The notes under the pieces are model-generated. The model was not told where the DNA came from. It ran no database searches and saw only the letters and a list, made by a program, of their open reading frames with translations. The translations under genes were made by a program, and so were the position numbers. Below, piece after piece: positions 19,701-27,579 of a DNA stretch of 27,612 bases (positions are counted from its first letter, which is position 1; each line of letters starts with the position of its first letter). Origin of the DNA: an uncultured Veillonella sp. (lineage in GTDB: Bacteria > Bacillota > Negativicutes > Veillonellales > Veillonellaceae); NCBI RefSeq assembly GCF_915069625.1, contig NZ_CAJZFD010000003.1, positions 1-27,612 of the forward strand, written 5' to 3'.

Positions 19701-20264
19701 ATGTATATTCTATTAATGGGACCTCCTGGTGCTGGTAAAGGCACTCAGGCAGCTCGACTTATTGAAAAATACGGTATTCCCCAAATTTCAACAGGTGATA
19801 TGTTCCGCGCTGCGATTAAGAACGAAACACCTCTTGGAGTTGAGGCTAAGAAATACATCGATGCTGGTCAATTGGTACCTGACAGTGTAACTGTTGGTAT
19901 CGTACGTGATCGCTTGGTGAAAGATGACTGCAAATCTGGATTTATTCTTGATGGATTCCCAAGAACAACAGCGCAAGCTGTGTCCTTGGATGCAATCCTT
20001 AAAGAATTAGGAATTTCTTTGGACGCTGTACTTAACTTAAATGTTCCTTCCGAGGAATTAGTTAAACGTATTAGCGAACGAGCTGTTCTAGAAAATCGTG
20101 CTGATGATAACCCTGAAACAGTACAGAAACGTCTAGCTGTGTACGAAGAATCTACTAAACCTTTAATTGATTACTACCGCAACAGCGGCTTATATGAAGA
20201 AATTAACGGTTTACAAGATGTAGACGCAGTATTTGCTGACATCATTAAGGCTTTGGAGAAATAA
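19701..20264 (+). CDS. adk: Adenylate kinase, short-LID form
   Basis: Adk interconverts ATP plus AMP with two ADP in the cytosol. The 187-residue product has the P-loop GPPGAGKGT (residues 7-15), the AMP-binding region STGDMFR, and DGFPRT (84-89). The LID is short: between KRISER (122-127) and QKRL there is only a turn with [10 protein letters not shown], whereas many Bacillota enzymes carry an insertion of about 27 residues with a CxxC-based zinc site. Catalytic arginines flank the shortened LID. AGGAGGG precedes the ATG. It sits between secY and map, the usual place. Confidence 0.97.
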   Translation: MYILLMGPPGAGKGTQAARLIEKYGIPQISTGDMFRAAIKNETPLGVEAKKYIDAGQLVPDSVTVGIVRDRLVKDDCKSGFILDGFPRTTAQAVSLDAILKELGISLDAVLNLNVPSEELVKRISERAVLENRADDNPETVQKRLAVYEESTKPLIDYYRNSGLYEEINGLQDVDAVFADIIKALEK

Positions 20265-20267
20265 TCC

Positions 20268-21038
20268 ATGATTATTTTAAAATCGCCCCATGAAATTGAA
20301 TGTATCCGCAAGGCAAGTAAGCTTACAGCAGACACGTTGTCCTTGTTAGTAGAAAAGGCTAAACCTGGCATCACGACGCTTGAGTTAGATACAATTGCCG
20401 AAGAATATATTCGCAGCCACGGTGGTATACCAAGTTGTAAAGGGTACTATGGATTCCCTGCTACAATCTGTGCTTCTATCAATGATGAAGTTGTTCATGG
20501 TATTCCGAGCGCTAAGCGTAAGCTTAAAAACGGTGATGTCCTCAGTATTGATCTTGTATCATCTATTGATGGATATCACGGCGATTCGGCTGTGACGATT
20601 CCTATCGGTCACGTCAAACCAGATGTGATGAAATTGTTAAAAGTTACAGAAGAAAGTCTGTTCAAGGGAATTGAACAAGTGAAAGTTGGCAACCGTATCG
20701 GTGCTATCGGTCACGCTGTTCAAACGTATTGTGAGAAACATGGTTACGGTGTCGTTCGCGACTTCGTAGGTCATGGTTTAGGCCGCGAAATGCATGAAGA
20801 TCCGCAAATACCAAACTATGGTAGTCCTGATCAAGGACCTTTAATGAAACCAGGTATGGTATTGTGTATTGAACCGATGATTACAATGGGTAGTTATCGT
20901 GTTCATGTATTAGGGGATGACTGGACAGCAGTTACCGTAGATGGTAAACCTGCTGCTCATTTCGAACATACAGTGGTTGTTACAGAAAACGGCCCTGAAA
21001 TATTAACCATGCGTGATGAACCGCGGTTAATTAAATAA
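20268..21038 (+). CDS. map: Methionine aminopeptidase, type I
   Basis: This enzyme removes the initiator methionine from new proteins. The 256-residue product has all five metal ligands of the pita-bread fold: D95 (LSIDLVS), D106 (YHGDSA), H169 (VGHGLG), E202 (IEPM) and E233 (FEHTVVVT), plus the substrate-binding H77 in VVHGIP. There is no N-terminal zinc-finger extension. The start is 3 nt after the adk stop, with TTGGAGA inside adk as ribosome-binding site, suggesting coupled translation. Confidence 0.97.
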   Translation: MIILKSPHEIECIRKASKLTADTLSLLVEKAKPGITTLELDTIAEEYIRSHGGIPSCKGYYGFPATICASINDEVVHGIPSAKRKLKNGDVLSIDLVSSIDGYHGDSAVTIPIGHVKPDVMKLLKVTEESLFKGIEQVKVGNRIGAIGHAVQTYCEKHGYGVVRDFVGHGLGREMHEDPQIPNYGSPDQGPLMKPGMVLCIEPMITMGSYRVHVLGDDWTAVTVDGKPAAHFEHTVVVTENGPEILTMRDEPRLIK

Positions 21039-21061
21039 AACAGGTAACCGGAGGAAAAGAT

Positions 21062-21280
21062 ATGTCAAAAGAAGACGTTATTGAGGTGGAAGGTACGGTA
21101 GTTGAGGCTTTACCGAATGCCATGTTCCAAGTTGAATTGGAAAATGGTCATATCGTATTGGCTCATGTGTCAGGTAAAATGCGTATGAATTTTATCCGTA
21201 TTCTTCCTGGTGATAAAGTTACTATGGAACTGACACCGTATGACTTAAATCGTGGTCGCATCACCTATCGCTTCAAATAA
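21062..21280 (+). CDS. infA: Translation initiation factor IF-1
   Basis: IF-1 occupies the 30S A site during initiation. The 72-residue product is a single OB (S1-like) fold of standard length: [20 protein letters not shown], then the conserved [19 protein letters not shown] and [22 protein letters not shown] precedes the ATG. It lies 23 nt after map and 26 nt before rpmJ. A KOW-domain protein gene that some Bacillota carry between map and infA is absent. Confidence 0.98.
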   Translation: MSKEDVIEVEGTVVEALPNAMFQVELENGHIVLAHVSGKMRMNFIRILPGDKVTMELTPYDLNRGRITYRFK

Positions 21281-21306
21281 GCATAGGGTCCACAAAGGAG
21301 GTACTA

Positions 21307-21420
21307 ATGAAGGTTCAACCATCAGTTAAAAAGATATGCGAAAAATGTAAAATCATTAAACGCAAAGGCCGTGTAATGGTTATTTGCGAAAATCCAAAAC
21401 ATAAACAAAAACAAGGATAA
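21307..21420 (+). CDS. rpmJ: 50S ribosomal protein L36 (zinc form)
   Basis: This 37-residue frame reads [20 protein letters not shown], then [17 protein letters not shown]. It has the full zinc-binding set C11, C14, C27 and H32, so unlike S14 it is the zinc-containing version. AAAGGAGGTAC precedes the ATG. It lies between infA and rpsM, the expected place. Confidence 0.97.
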   Translation: MKVQPSVKKICEKCKIIKRKGRVMVICENPKHKQKQG

Positions 21421-21443
21421 TCTGATAGGAGGTGGATGATTAG

Positions 21444-21812
21444 ATGGCACGTATCGCCGGTGTAGATTTACCTCGTGATAAACGAGTGGAAATTGGTTTA
21501 ACTTATATTTATGGTATTGGTCCAACTTTAGCATCTGAAATCATTGCTAAAACTGGCATCAATCCTGACACACGTGTTCGTGATCTTTCTGAAGATGAAG
21601 TAGCGAAAATCCGTGAATTGTTAGATGCTGATTACAAAGTTGAAGGTGACCTTCGTCGTGAAGAAGCTCTTAACATTAAACGCTTAATTGAAATCAACTC
21701 CTATCGAGGCAAACGTCATCGTATGGGTTTACCACTTCGTGGTCAACGTACTAAAACGAATGCACGTACTCGCAAAGGTCCTAGAAAAGCAATTGCTGGT
21801 AAAAAGAAATAA
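21444..21812 (+). CDS. rpsM: 30S ribosomal protein S13
   Basis: S13 is in the 30S head and makes bridges to L5 in the 50S. The 122-residue product begins [20 protein letters not shown], with the helix-turn motif [14 protein letters not shown], and ends in the basic tail [20 protein letters not shown] followed by [14 protein letters not shown] that reaches the P-site tRNA. AGGAGGTGGATG precedes the ATG. It opens the alpha cluster. Confidence 0.98.
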   Translation: MARIAGVDLPRDKRVEIGLTYIYGIGPTLASEIIAKTGINPDTRVRDLSEDEVAKIRELLDADYKVEGDLRREEALNIKRLIEINSYRGKRHRMGLPLRGQRTKTNARTRKGPRKAIAGKKK

Positions 21813-21831
21813 GATAAAGGAGGGATAAAGC

Positions 21832-22221
21832 GTGGCTAAAAAAGTTGTTAGAACTAAAAGAAAAGAAAAGAAACATATTGAATCCGGTGCGGCTCATATT
21901 CGTTCTACATTCAATAACACTATCGTAACTTTGACAGATACAAACGGTAATGCGTTGTCTTGGGCTTCCGCTGGTGGCTTGGGCTTCCGTGGTTCCCGTA
22001 AATCCACTCCATTCGCTGCTCAAATGGCTGCTGAACAAGCTGCTAAAGCTGCAATGGAACATGGTCTTCGCACTGTTGAAGTATTCGTAAAAGGTCCTGG
22101 ATCCGGCCGTGAAGCTGCAATCCGTGCTTTACAAGCTGCAGGTCTTGAAGTTACTTCCATTAAAGACGTAACTCCAATTCCTCACAATGGTTGTCGCCCT
22201 CCAAAACGCCGTCGTGTATAA
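21832..22221 (+). CDS. rpsK: 30S ribosomal protein S11
   Basis: S11 forms part of the 30S platform near the E site and Shine-Dalgarno helix. The 129-residue product starts at GTG ([19 protein letters not shown]) behind AAGGAGGG. Conserved motifs include [54 protein letters not shown] and the C-terminal [15 protein letters not shown]. The usual rpsD between rpsK and rpoA is missing; a 71-nt gap with an inverted repeat takes its place. Confidence 0.98.
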   Translation: MAKKVVRTKRKEKKHIESGAAHIRSTFNNTIVTLTDTNGNALSWASAGGLGFRGSRKSTPFAAQMAAEQAAKAAMEHGLRTVEVFVKGPGSGREAAIRALQAAGLEVTSIKDVTPIPHNGCRPPKRRRV

Positions 22222-22224
22222 TTA

Positions 22225-22254
22225 ATAGCGGCCGATTTGATACGGTGCTATAAT
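22225..22254 (+). promoter_or_regulatory. Inverted repeat and candidate extended -10 promoter before rpoA
   Basis: ATAGC (22225-22229) and CCG (22232-22234) pair with CGG (22243-22245) and GCTAT (22247-22251), and flanking AT bases extend the dyad with a bulge. The right arm contains TGCTATAAT (-10 at 22249-22254, with an extended -10 TG), but no convincing -35 lies 16-18 nt upstream. It could be an internal promoter raising rpoA and rplQ expression, or an RNA hairpin used in regulation. There is no T tract, so termination is unlikely. Confidence 0.4.
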
Positions 22255-22292
22255 TAAACTATGAACGTGTGTTGTATAGGAGGATGTTCCTG

Positions 22293-23297
22293 ATGAGCGA
22301 AGAAAAGAAACTTAAAATCGAGAAAGTGGACATCGCCGAAGGCGGTCGCTATGGTAAATTCGTATGCGAACCATTAGATCGTGGCTATGGTATCACTCTC
22401 GGTAATAGCTTACGCAGAATTTTGCTTTCATCCTTGGATGGGGCAGCTATCACCTCTATCAAAATTGATGGAGTTCTTCATGAATTCTCTACTATTCCTG
22501 GTATTCGCGAAGACGTTACGGATATCATCCTTAACTTAAAGCAATTGTGCATCAAAGTTGAAGAAGATGTGCAACTACCATTGGAAGTTCACTTTGACTT
22601 CCAAAAGGATGGTGTATTGACAGCTGCTGACTTAGCTGAGCAATTCCCACCAGAAGTGGAAGTATTGAATCCTGAACTAGTGATTGCGACTATGGATGAG
22701 ACAGCTCATCTCGTAATGGACGTAGTGATTGAACGTGGCAAAGGTTACGTTCCTTCTACGAAGAATAAAAAAGACACAGATGTAATCGGTTGTATTCCAA
22801 TCGATTCCATCTTCTCTCCAATTCTTCGTGCCAAATACGAAGTGAGTGATGTTCGTGTAGGCAATGAAATGGACTTTGACAAACTTACATTAGAAGTTTG
22901 GACTGATGGTTCCATTACTGCTGCTGATGCAGTGGCAAAATCTGCTGCCATTATGATTGGTTATTTAGGGAACTTCACTAAATTAGCGCACTCTGCAGAT
23001 GTTGTAGATGTAAACACAGGTGAAGGCGGTATCGTTGTTGATCCAGTAGGTTCTGATAATGAAGAACCAGCTGTAGATGACGGCCCAGCAAAGATTTCCA
23101 TCGATGAGTTGGAACTCTCTGTTCGTGCGTATAACTGCTTGAAACGTGCTGGCATTAATACAATTGCAGATTTGCTAGACAAAACCATTGATGACTTAGG
23201 AAAAGTTCGCAATTTAGGCAAAAAATCCATCGATGAAATTGAGGAAAAACTCAACAATCATCCAGGTGGTTTTCAACTTAAACAAAAAGGCGAATAA
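22293..23297 (+). CDS. rpoA: DNA-directed RNA polymerase subunit alpha
   Basis: Alpha nucleates RNA polymerase assembly and its C-terminal domain contacts UP elements and activators. The start is ATG 22293, 9 nt after AGGAGG (22278-22283), giving 334 residues from MSEEKKLKIEKV; open codons further upstream, starting with GTG 22269, lie before or within the ribosome-binding site. The N-terminal domain has GRYGKFVCEPLDRGYGITLG and NSLRRILLSSL, needed for dimerisation. After an acidic linker near residues 240-255, the C-terminal domain has ELELSVRAYNCLKRAGINT and VRNLGKKSIDEIEEKL, including the DNA-contacting Arg region. It lies 12 nt before rplQ. Confidence 0.98.
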   Translation: MSEEKKLKIEKVDIAEGGRYGKFVCEPLDRGYGITLGNSLRRILLSSLDGAAITSIKIDGVLHEFSTIPGIREDVTDIILNLKQLCIKVEEDVQLPLEVHFDFQKDGVLTAADLAEQFPPEVEVLNPELVIATMDETAHLVMDVVIERGKGYVPSTKNKKDTDVIGCIPIDSIFSPILRAKYEVSDVRVGNEMDFDKLTLEVWTDGSITAADAVAKSAAIMIGYLGNFTKLAHSADVVDVNTGEGGIVVDPVGSDNEEPAVDDGPAKISIDELELSVRAYNCLKRAGINTIADLLDKTIDDLGKVRNLGKKSIDEIEEKLNNHPGGFQLKQKGE

Positions 23298-23309
23298 GGA
23301 GGAAGACGA

Positions 23310-23645
23310 ATGTACAGAAAATTAGGCCGCGACAGCTCCGCTCGTAAAGCGTTGTTCCGTAGCATGTTAACATCTTTCTTCCAATATGAGCGTATTGAAA
23401 CTACAGAAGCTAAAGCGAAAGAACTTCGCTCTTTAGCTGATCAAATGGTAACTTTGGCTAAACGTGGTGATCTTCATGCACGTCGCCAAGTTCTTGCATA
23501 CCTCATGGATGAAAGCGTAGTAAAAAAATTGTTTGATACAATTGCTCCAAAATATGCAGACCGTCAAGGTGGTTACACTCGTGTAATCAAAACTGGTCTT
23601 CGCAAAGGTGACGCTGCACCTTGCGCTATTATCGAGTTAGTTTAA
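23310..23645 (+). CDS. rplQ: 50S ribosomal protein L17
   Basis: L17 is a 50S surface protein near the tunnel exit. The 111-residue product starts [20 protein letters not shown] and continues [20 protein letters not shown], the family signature, ending [34 protein letters not shown] precedes the ATG. It is the last gene of the ribosomal protein cluster and is followed after 10 nt by a strong terminator. Confidence 0.98.
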   Translation: MYRKLGRDSSARKALFRSMLTSFFQYERIETTEAKAKELRSLADQMVTLAKRGDLHARRQVLAYLMDESVVKKLFDTIAPKYADRQGGYTRVIKTGLRKGDAAPCAIIELV

Positions 23646-23655
23646 TCAAACTCAT

Positions 23656-23691
23656 ACGGTGTTGTAACTTATGTTGCAGCACCGTTTTTTT
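23656..23691 (+). terminator. Intrinsic terminator of the ribosomal protein cluster
   Basis: A 13-bp stem, 23656-23668 (ACGGTGTTGTAAC) with 23673-23685 (GTTGCAGCACCGT), contains two G-T wobbles and has a TTAT loop. Seven T follow. It lies just past rplQ and should end the long transcript. Confidence 0.92.
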
Positions 23692-23702
23692 ATTGTCAAT
23701 TT

Positions 23703-23713
23703 TATGGTACAAT
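23703..23713 (+). promoter_or_regulatory. Candidate extended -10 promoter for the ecf block
   Basis: TATGGTACAAT contains the TRTG-type extension and a -10 TACAAT (23708-23713), a form common in Bacillota promoters. The -35 position falls in the terminator T run and is weak. A start near 23720 would give a leader of about 200 nt. A second candidate lies nearer the gene: TTGATT (23864-23869), an 18-nt spacer and TATAGA (23888-23893). Confidence 0.45.
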
Positions 23714-23787
23714 CGATGAGTAAAATATCGTAATATATTAGCAGTTATCGTAAATATTAAATGTCTATTGTTAACCTTTTACAGAAT

Positions 23788-23855
23788 ACTTAGATACTAT
23801 TTCATTCTAAGTGTATGAACAGGACATATTATATTGATGCTAGTAAGCTCAATAT
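23788..23855 (+). repeat. Two hairpins in the ecfA1 leader region
   Basis: First hairpin: ACTTAGA (23788-23794) with TCTAAGT (23806-23812), 11-nt loop. Second: ATATTGA (23831-23837) then GCT (23839-23841) pairs with AGC (23846-23848) and TCAATAT (23849-23855), a 10-bp stem with one bulged T and the loop AGTA. Neither has a T tract. If transcription starts near 23720 they would be part of the 5' untranslated leader. The rest of the 281-nt gap holds nothing else I recognise. Confidence 0.5.
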
Positions 23856-23926
23856 AGGATTGATTGATTTGTAAATGGTTCTACTTTTATAGAAACGAAA
23901 TTGACTAGAAAGATATGAGGTTATCC

Positions 23927-24874
23927 ATGAATGAAAAAGACATTATGATTGAGGTCAATCATATGAGTCATATCTATACCGATGAAAATGGCAATGATGT
24001 ACATGCCTTAAATGATGTAAACTTATCTATTAAGCGTGGCGAGTTTGTTTGTATCATCGGTACAAATGGTAGTGGTAAAAGTACACTAGCTAAGCATTTT
24101 AATGTGCTATTACAACCTAGTGAAGGTTATATCAATGTATGTGGCTATGATACGCGCGATGAAGCGCATATTTGGGATATACGCCAACATGTAGGTATGG
24201 TATTCCAAAATCCTGATAACCAAATTGTGGCGGCTGTCGTAGAAGAGGATGTTGCCTTTGGCCCAGAAAACTTAGGTATTCCTAGCGCAGAAATTAGAAA
24301 ACGTGTCGATGCAGCGTTAGAGGCTGTAAATATGACTGAATATAGAGAACATGGTCCTCATTTGTTGTCTGGTGGTCAAAAGCAACGCATTGCTATTGCC
24401 GGCGTACTTGCTATGAAACCAGATTGTATCGTCCTTGATGAGCCAACAGCCATGCTCGATCCTAAAGGTCGTCGTGAAGTACTTGAAACAGTTCATAAAC
24501 TAAATAAAGAGGAAGGTATTACTATCGTATACATAACACACTTTATGGAGGAAGCTGTTACGGCTGACCGTGTGGTGGTAATGAAAAATGGCGTGAAGTT
24601 ACATGATGGCACCCCTCGTGAAATCTTTAGCCATGTAGATACTTTAAAAGAACTTGGCCTCGATGTACCTGTGGCGTCTGAAATTGCTTTCAAATTGAAT
24701 GAAAAAGGTTATGAAGTAGGTAAGAGTATCATCAACAATGAAGAATTAGCAGAAGGTCTAAAACATTCTAAATTGGCTGATCAATTACTAAGTGAACATA
24801 ACGTAGGTGCTCACAAAATGAGTTCTCCTATCAATGAAAATTTAGATGTCGTAAGAGGGGAGGGCGTACACTAA
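23927..24874 (+). CDS. ecfA1: ECF transporter ATPase EcfA1
   Basis: This is one of the two ATPases of an energy-coupling factor transporter for vitamins or metals. The 315-residue product has Walker A GTNGSGKST (about residues 45-53), Q-loop GMVFQNPDNQ, signature LLSGGQKQR, Walker B CIVLDEPTAMLDP and the switch histidine in YITHFMEE, plus a C-terminal extension of about 80 residues. The start is uncertain: ATG 23927 is preceded by TGAGGT at 6-nt spacing, while ATG 23915 (4 residues longer) has a poor ribosome-binding site. It ends one base into ecfA2 (TAATG). No substrate-binding S-component is in the window, so this is a shared (group II) module. Confidence 0.95.
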   Translation: MNEKDIMIEVNHMSHIYTDENGNDVHALNDVNLSIKRGEFVCIIGTNGSGKSTLAKHFNVLLQPSEGYINVCGYDTRDEAHIWDIRQHVGMVFQNPDNQIVAAVVEEDVAFGPENLGIPSAEIRKRVDAALEAVNMTEYREHGPHLLSGGQKQRIAIAGVLAMKPDCIVLDEPTAMLDPKGRREVLETVHKLNKEEGITIVYITHFMEEAVTADRVVVMKNGVKLHDGTPREIFSHVDTLKELGLDVPVASEIAFKLNEKGYEVGKSIINNEELAEGLKHSKLADQLLSEHNVGAHKMSSPINENLDVVRGEGVH

Positions 24875-25734
24875 TGGCGATTGTATTAGATAATATTACC
24901 TATACCTATGGTGTAGGCACTCCATTTGAAAAAACGGCCCTTCATGGTGTATCTCTTACTGTTGAAAACGGTGAGTTTTTAGGTATCATTGGCCATACAG
25001 GGTCTGGTAAATCTACCTTTGTACAACATTTGAATGGCTTATTACATCCTACAACAGGAACGGTTACCGTTAATGGTGTAGATATTAGCGCTTCTACAGA
25101 GGAAGCTAAAAAGATGCGTCATAAGGTAGGCATGGTGTTCCAATATCCTGAACATCAATTATTCGAAGAAACCATTGCCGAAGATATTGCATTTGGTCCT
25201 AAAAACTTAGGCCTTAGTGCAGATGAAGTGGATGAACGCGTACGAGATGCCATGAAATTTGTAGGCCTCGACTATGATACTTATGCAGAGCGTTCTCCAT
25301 TCCACCTATCTGGTGGTCAAATGCGTCGTGTTGCCATTGCTGGTGTAGTGGCGATGAATCCAGACTTCCTAGTTCTTGATGAACCATCTGCAGGCCTTGA
25401 CCCATTTGGTCGTGAAGAAATCTTTGAGGAAATTATTCGCCTTCATAAAGAAAAGGGTATTACGGTAATCCTTGTATCTCACAATATGGAAGATATTTCG
25501 CGCATGGCATCTCGCCTTGTAGTCCTTGATAAAGGTCGTATCGTTCTCGATGGGCAACCGATGGATATCTTTAATAATCATCGTGATGAATTACAAGCTG
25601 TTGGTGTAGACGTACCACCAGTATCTGTCACTATGGAGTATTTGCGTGAACAGGGACTAGATGTATCTAATCGTGTATTATCCGTAGATGATGCAGTACA
25701 AGCCATTCTAGAAGGAGGTAGCCATGTTAAATAA
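24874..25734 (+). CDS. ecfA2: ECF transporter ATPase EcfA2
   Basis: The partner ATPase of EcfA1; the two form the asymmetric nucleotide-binding pair. The 286-residue product has Walker A GHTGSGKST (residues 40-48), Q-loop GMVFQYPEHQLFEETIAEDI, signature HLSGGQMRR, Walker B FLVLDEPSAGLDP and switch VSHNMEDI. The EHQLFE sequence after the Q-loop is typical of EcfA2. It starts within the ecfA1 stop codon and overlaps ecfT by 11 nt, so the three are likely made in fixed ratio. Confidence 0.96.
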   Translation: MAIVLDNITYTYGVGTPFEKTALHGVSLTVENGEFLGIIGHTGSGKSTFVQHLNGLLHPTTGTVTVNGVDISASTEEAKKMRHKVGMVFQYPEHQLFEETIAEDIAFGPKNLGLSADEVDERVRDAMKFVGLDYDTYAERSPFHLSGGQMRRVAIAGVVAMNPDFLVLDEPSAGLDPFGREEIFEEIIRLHKEKGITVILVSHNMEDISRMASRLVVLDKGRIVLDGQPMDIFNNHRDELQAVGVDVPPVSVTMEYLREQGLDVSNRVLSVDDAVQAILEGGSHVK

Positions 25735-26527
25735 CATTACTATAGGGCAATACTTCCCAGGAAACTCCTTCTTACATCGTATGGATCCTCGTGCAAAGAT
25801 TATTGCTACCACAATCTTCGTAGTAGCCATCTTCTTAGCGAACTCTCCTCTTGCGTATGGCTTAGTAGGGGCATTTACAATCTTTGCTATGTTGCTATCA
25901 CGATTGCCATTACGCTTGATGTGGTCAGCTATTAAACCACTTTGGATTATCATCGTATTTACCATGGGTATTCATATCTTTACAACACCAGGTAATACAA
26001 TCTTCCAATGGTGGATCATCAATATTACAGATCAAGGCGTGGCTATGGGTCTACAAATGGCGGCGCGATTAATCTTTTTAATTCTGTTCTCGTCTTTATT
26101 GACTTATACGACATCACCAATTCGTTTGACCGATGGTATTGAACATTTGCTCAATCCATTCCGTTGTATTGGTGTGCCAGCTCATGAATTAGCAATGATG
26201 ATGACCATTGCATTGCGATTTATTCCTACACTACTAGATGAGACAGATCGTATTATGAAAGCTCAATCTGCTCGTGGTGCAGATTTTGTAACAGGCTCCA
26301 TCATTCAACGTGCTAAAAACATGGTACCTCTCTTAGTACCATTATTTATTAGTGCTTTCAGACGCGCTGATGAACTAGCGATTGCCATGGAGGCTCGCTG
26401 TTATAGAGGCGGTGTGAATCGTACGCGCATGAAAGAACTACAAGTTACCTATGTAGATTATATCGGCGTAGGCGCTGTCATTTTGGTTACCATTTTACTC
26501 ATCGTTTTATGGTGGCTTGATCTATGA
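25724..26527 (+). CDS. ecfT: ECF transporter transmembrane protein EcfT
   Basis: EcfT is the membrane scaffold joining the two ATPases to exchangeable substrate-binding proteins. The 267-residue product has several hydrophobic segments (residues 24-60, 70-85, 110-130 and 243-265) and the two coupling motifs: SARGADF (172-178) and AMEARCYRGG (221-230), where the second has Cys in place of the Gly of a strict Ala-Arg-Gly. The ribosome-binding site GAAGGAGGT lies inside ecfA2. The stop overlaps the truA start by 4 nt (ATGA). Confidence 0.95.
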   Translation: MLNNITIGQYFPGNSFLHRMDPRAKIIATTIFVVAIFLANSPLAYGLVGAFTIFAMLLSRLPLRLMWSAIKPLWIIIVFTMGIHIFTTPGNTIFQWWIINITDQGVAMGLQMAARLIFLILFSSLLTYTTSPIRLTDGIEHLLNPFRCIGVPAHELAMMMTIALRFIPTLLDETDRIMKAQSARGADFVTGSIIQRAKNMVPLLVPLFISAFRRADELAIAMEARCYRGGVNRTRMKELQVTYVDYIGVGAVILVTILLIVLWWLDL

Positions 26528-27309
26528 GAAATATACGGATTATAGTCGCTTATGATGGCACTGACTTAGCAGGCTATCAAAAGCAACCTGACGATAAGGG
26601 CTTAACGGTGCAAGGCTGTTTAGAATATGGATTGTCAAAAATTTGTAATGAACCAATTCAAATCTACGGCGCTTCTAGAACAGATGCAGGGGTACATGCG
26701 AAGTTTCAAGTCTGTACATTCCAAACATCTGGAGCTATACCGGCAGAAAATATTCCTCGCGCTATGATTGCTCATATCCCAAAGGATATAGTTGTTCTTG
26801 AGGCGGTGGAAATACCACTCGATTGGAAGCCGCGATGGAATATATATGGTAAAGAGTATGTATATACTATCCATAATCAGCTCATTGCCAATCCATTGAC
26901 AAAACGATACCACTGGCACGTTAAGAAGCCTCTTAATATTGAGCTTATGCAAGCGGCCGGTAATGAACTATTAGGCACGCATGACTTTACAACCTTAAAG
27001 GGTACGAATTCAACACCTGCAGATCCAGTAAAAACAATCATGGGAATTCATGTAGAGGCCGAAGGTCCTCATGTTACCATTTCTGTTATAGGTGATGGCT
27101 TCTTATATCACATGGTTCGCAATATTGCAGGATTGCTCGTCGATGTAGGACTGGGAAGACGCAAGGTGGAGGATATTAAGGGCTATTTAGCAGCTAAAGA
27201 TCGCCGTGTAATAGGTAAAACGGCACCAGCTCAAGGATTGTGTCTAGAGGAAATCTTTTTTACCGAAGAACGGCAGCAAGAGGTATTACAGAATAAATAT
27301 TCTATATAA
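26524..27309 (+). CDS. truA: tRNA pseudouridine(38-40) synthase TruA
   Basis: TruA converts U38-U40 in the anticodon stem of many tRNAs to pseudouridine. The 261-residue product has the N-terminal VAYDGTDLAGYQKQ and the catalytic aspartate D54 in GASRTDAGVHA, then the second domain with GTHDFTTLKG and FLYHMVRNIAGLLVDVGLGR. It overlaps ecfT by 4 nt, the arrangement seen in many Bacillota (ecfA1-ecfA2-ecfT-truA). In Bacillus rplM and rpsI follow; here a terminator follows instead. Confidence 0.96.
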   Translation: MRNIRIIVAYDGTDLAGYQKQPDDKGLTVQGCLEYGLSKICNEPIQIYGASRTDAGVHAKFQVCTFQTSGAIPAENIPRAMIAHIPKDIVVLEAVEIPLDWKPRWNIYGKEYVYTIHNQLIANPLTKRYHWHVKKPLNIELMQAAGNELLGTHDFTTLKGTNSTPADPVKTIMGIHVEAEGPHVTISVIGDGFLYHMVRNIAGLLVDVGLGRRKVEDIKGYLAAKDRRVIGKTAPAQGLCLEEIFFTEERQQEVLQNKYSI

Positions 27310-27364
27310 TTTTGTATAGACTACATTCTCCTATAATTTATTTAAAACGATAACTATTAATACT

Positions 27365-27399
27365 AAAAGGATACTACATAGCATGTAGTATCCTTTTTT
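27365..27399 (+). terminator. Intrinsic terminator of the ecf-truA operon
   Basis: A perfect 12-bp stem, AGGATACTACAT (27368-27379) with ATGTAGTATCCT (27383-27394), has an AGC loop. It is flanked by AAA before and a T run after (to 27399). It lies 56 nt past truA. Confidence 0.93.
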
Positions 27400-27457
27400 C
27401 TTATAATTTTTAGTTATAATGCCTTAATTTATACCTATTATTATGTGAAATGATACA

Positions 27458-27486
27458 TTGTAAACCCAAAATATACATGATACAAT
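27458..27486 (+). promoter_or_regulatory. Candidate promoter of the last gene
   Basis: TTGTAA (27458-27463), a 17-nt spacer and TACAAT (27481-27486) form a plausible sigma-A promoter with a start near 27493. The -35 and -10 sit inside an inverted repeat, CATTGTA (27456-27462) with TACAATG (27481-27487), and a near-direct repeat TGATACAWTG (27451-27460 and 27478-27487). A 6-bp hairpin TACTAT/ATAGTA (27506-27511 and 27523-27528) follows in the presumed leader. Confidence 0.5.
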
Positions 27487-27579
27487 GACGATATAGACAG
27501 GTTCGTACTATAAAACATTAACATAGTAAGGTAGACTCTTGTCAGCAGTGTAATTTTTATCCTAAGGAGGGTGAATCTC

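Noticed and set aside
23693..23713. TTGTCA and TACAAT after rplQ as a -35/-10 pair
   Set aside because: The spacer is only 9 nt; the -10 is kept as an extended -10 candidate without that -35.
27402..27420. Two TATAAT hexamers after the truA terminator as promoters
   Set aside because: They lie in AT-rich sequence with no -35 at the right distance (the upstream region is the terminator stem), so they are probably chance matches.
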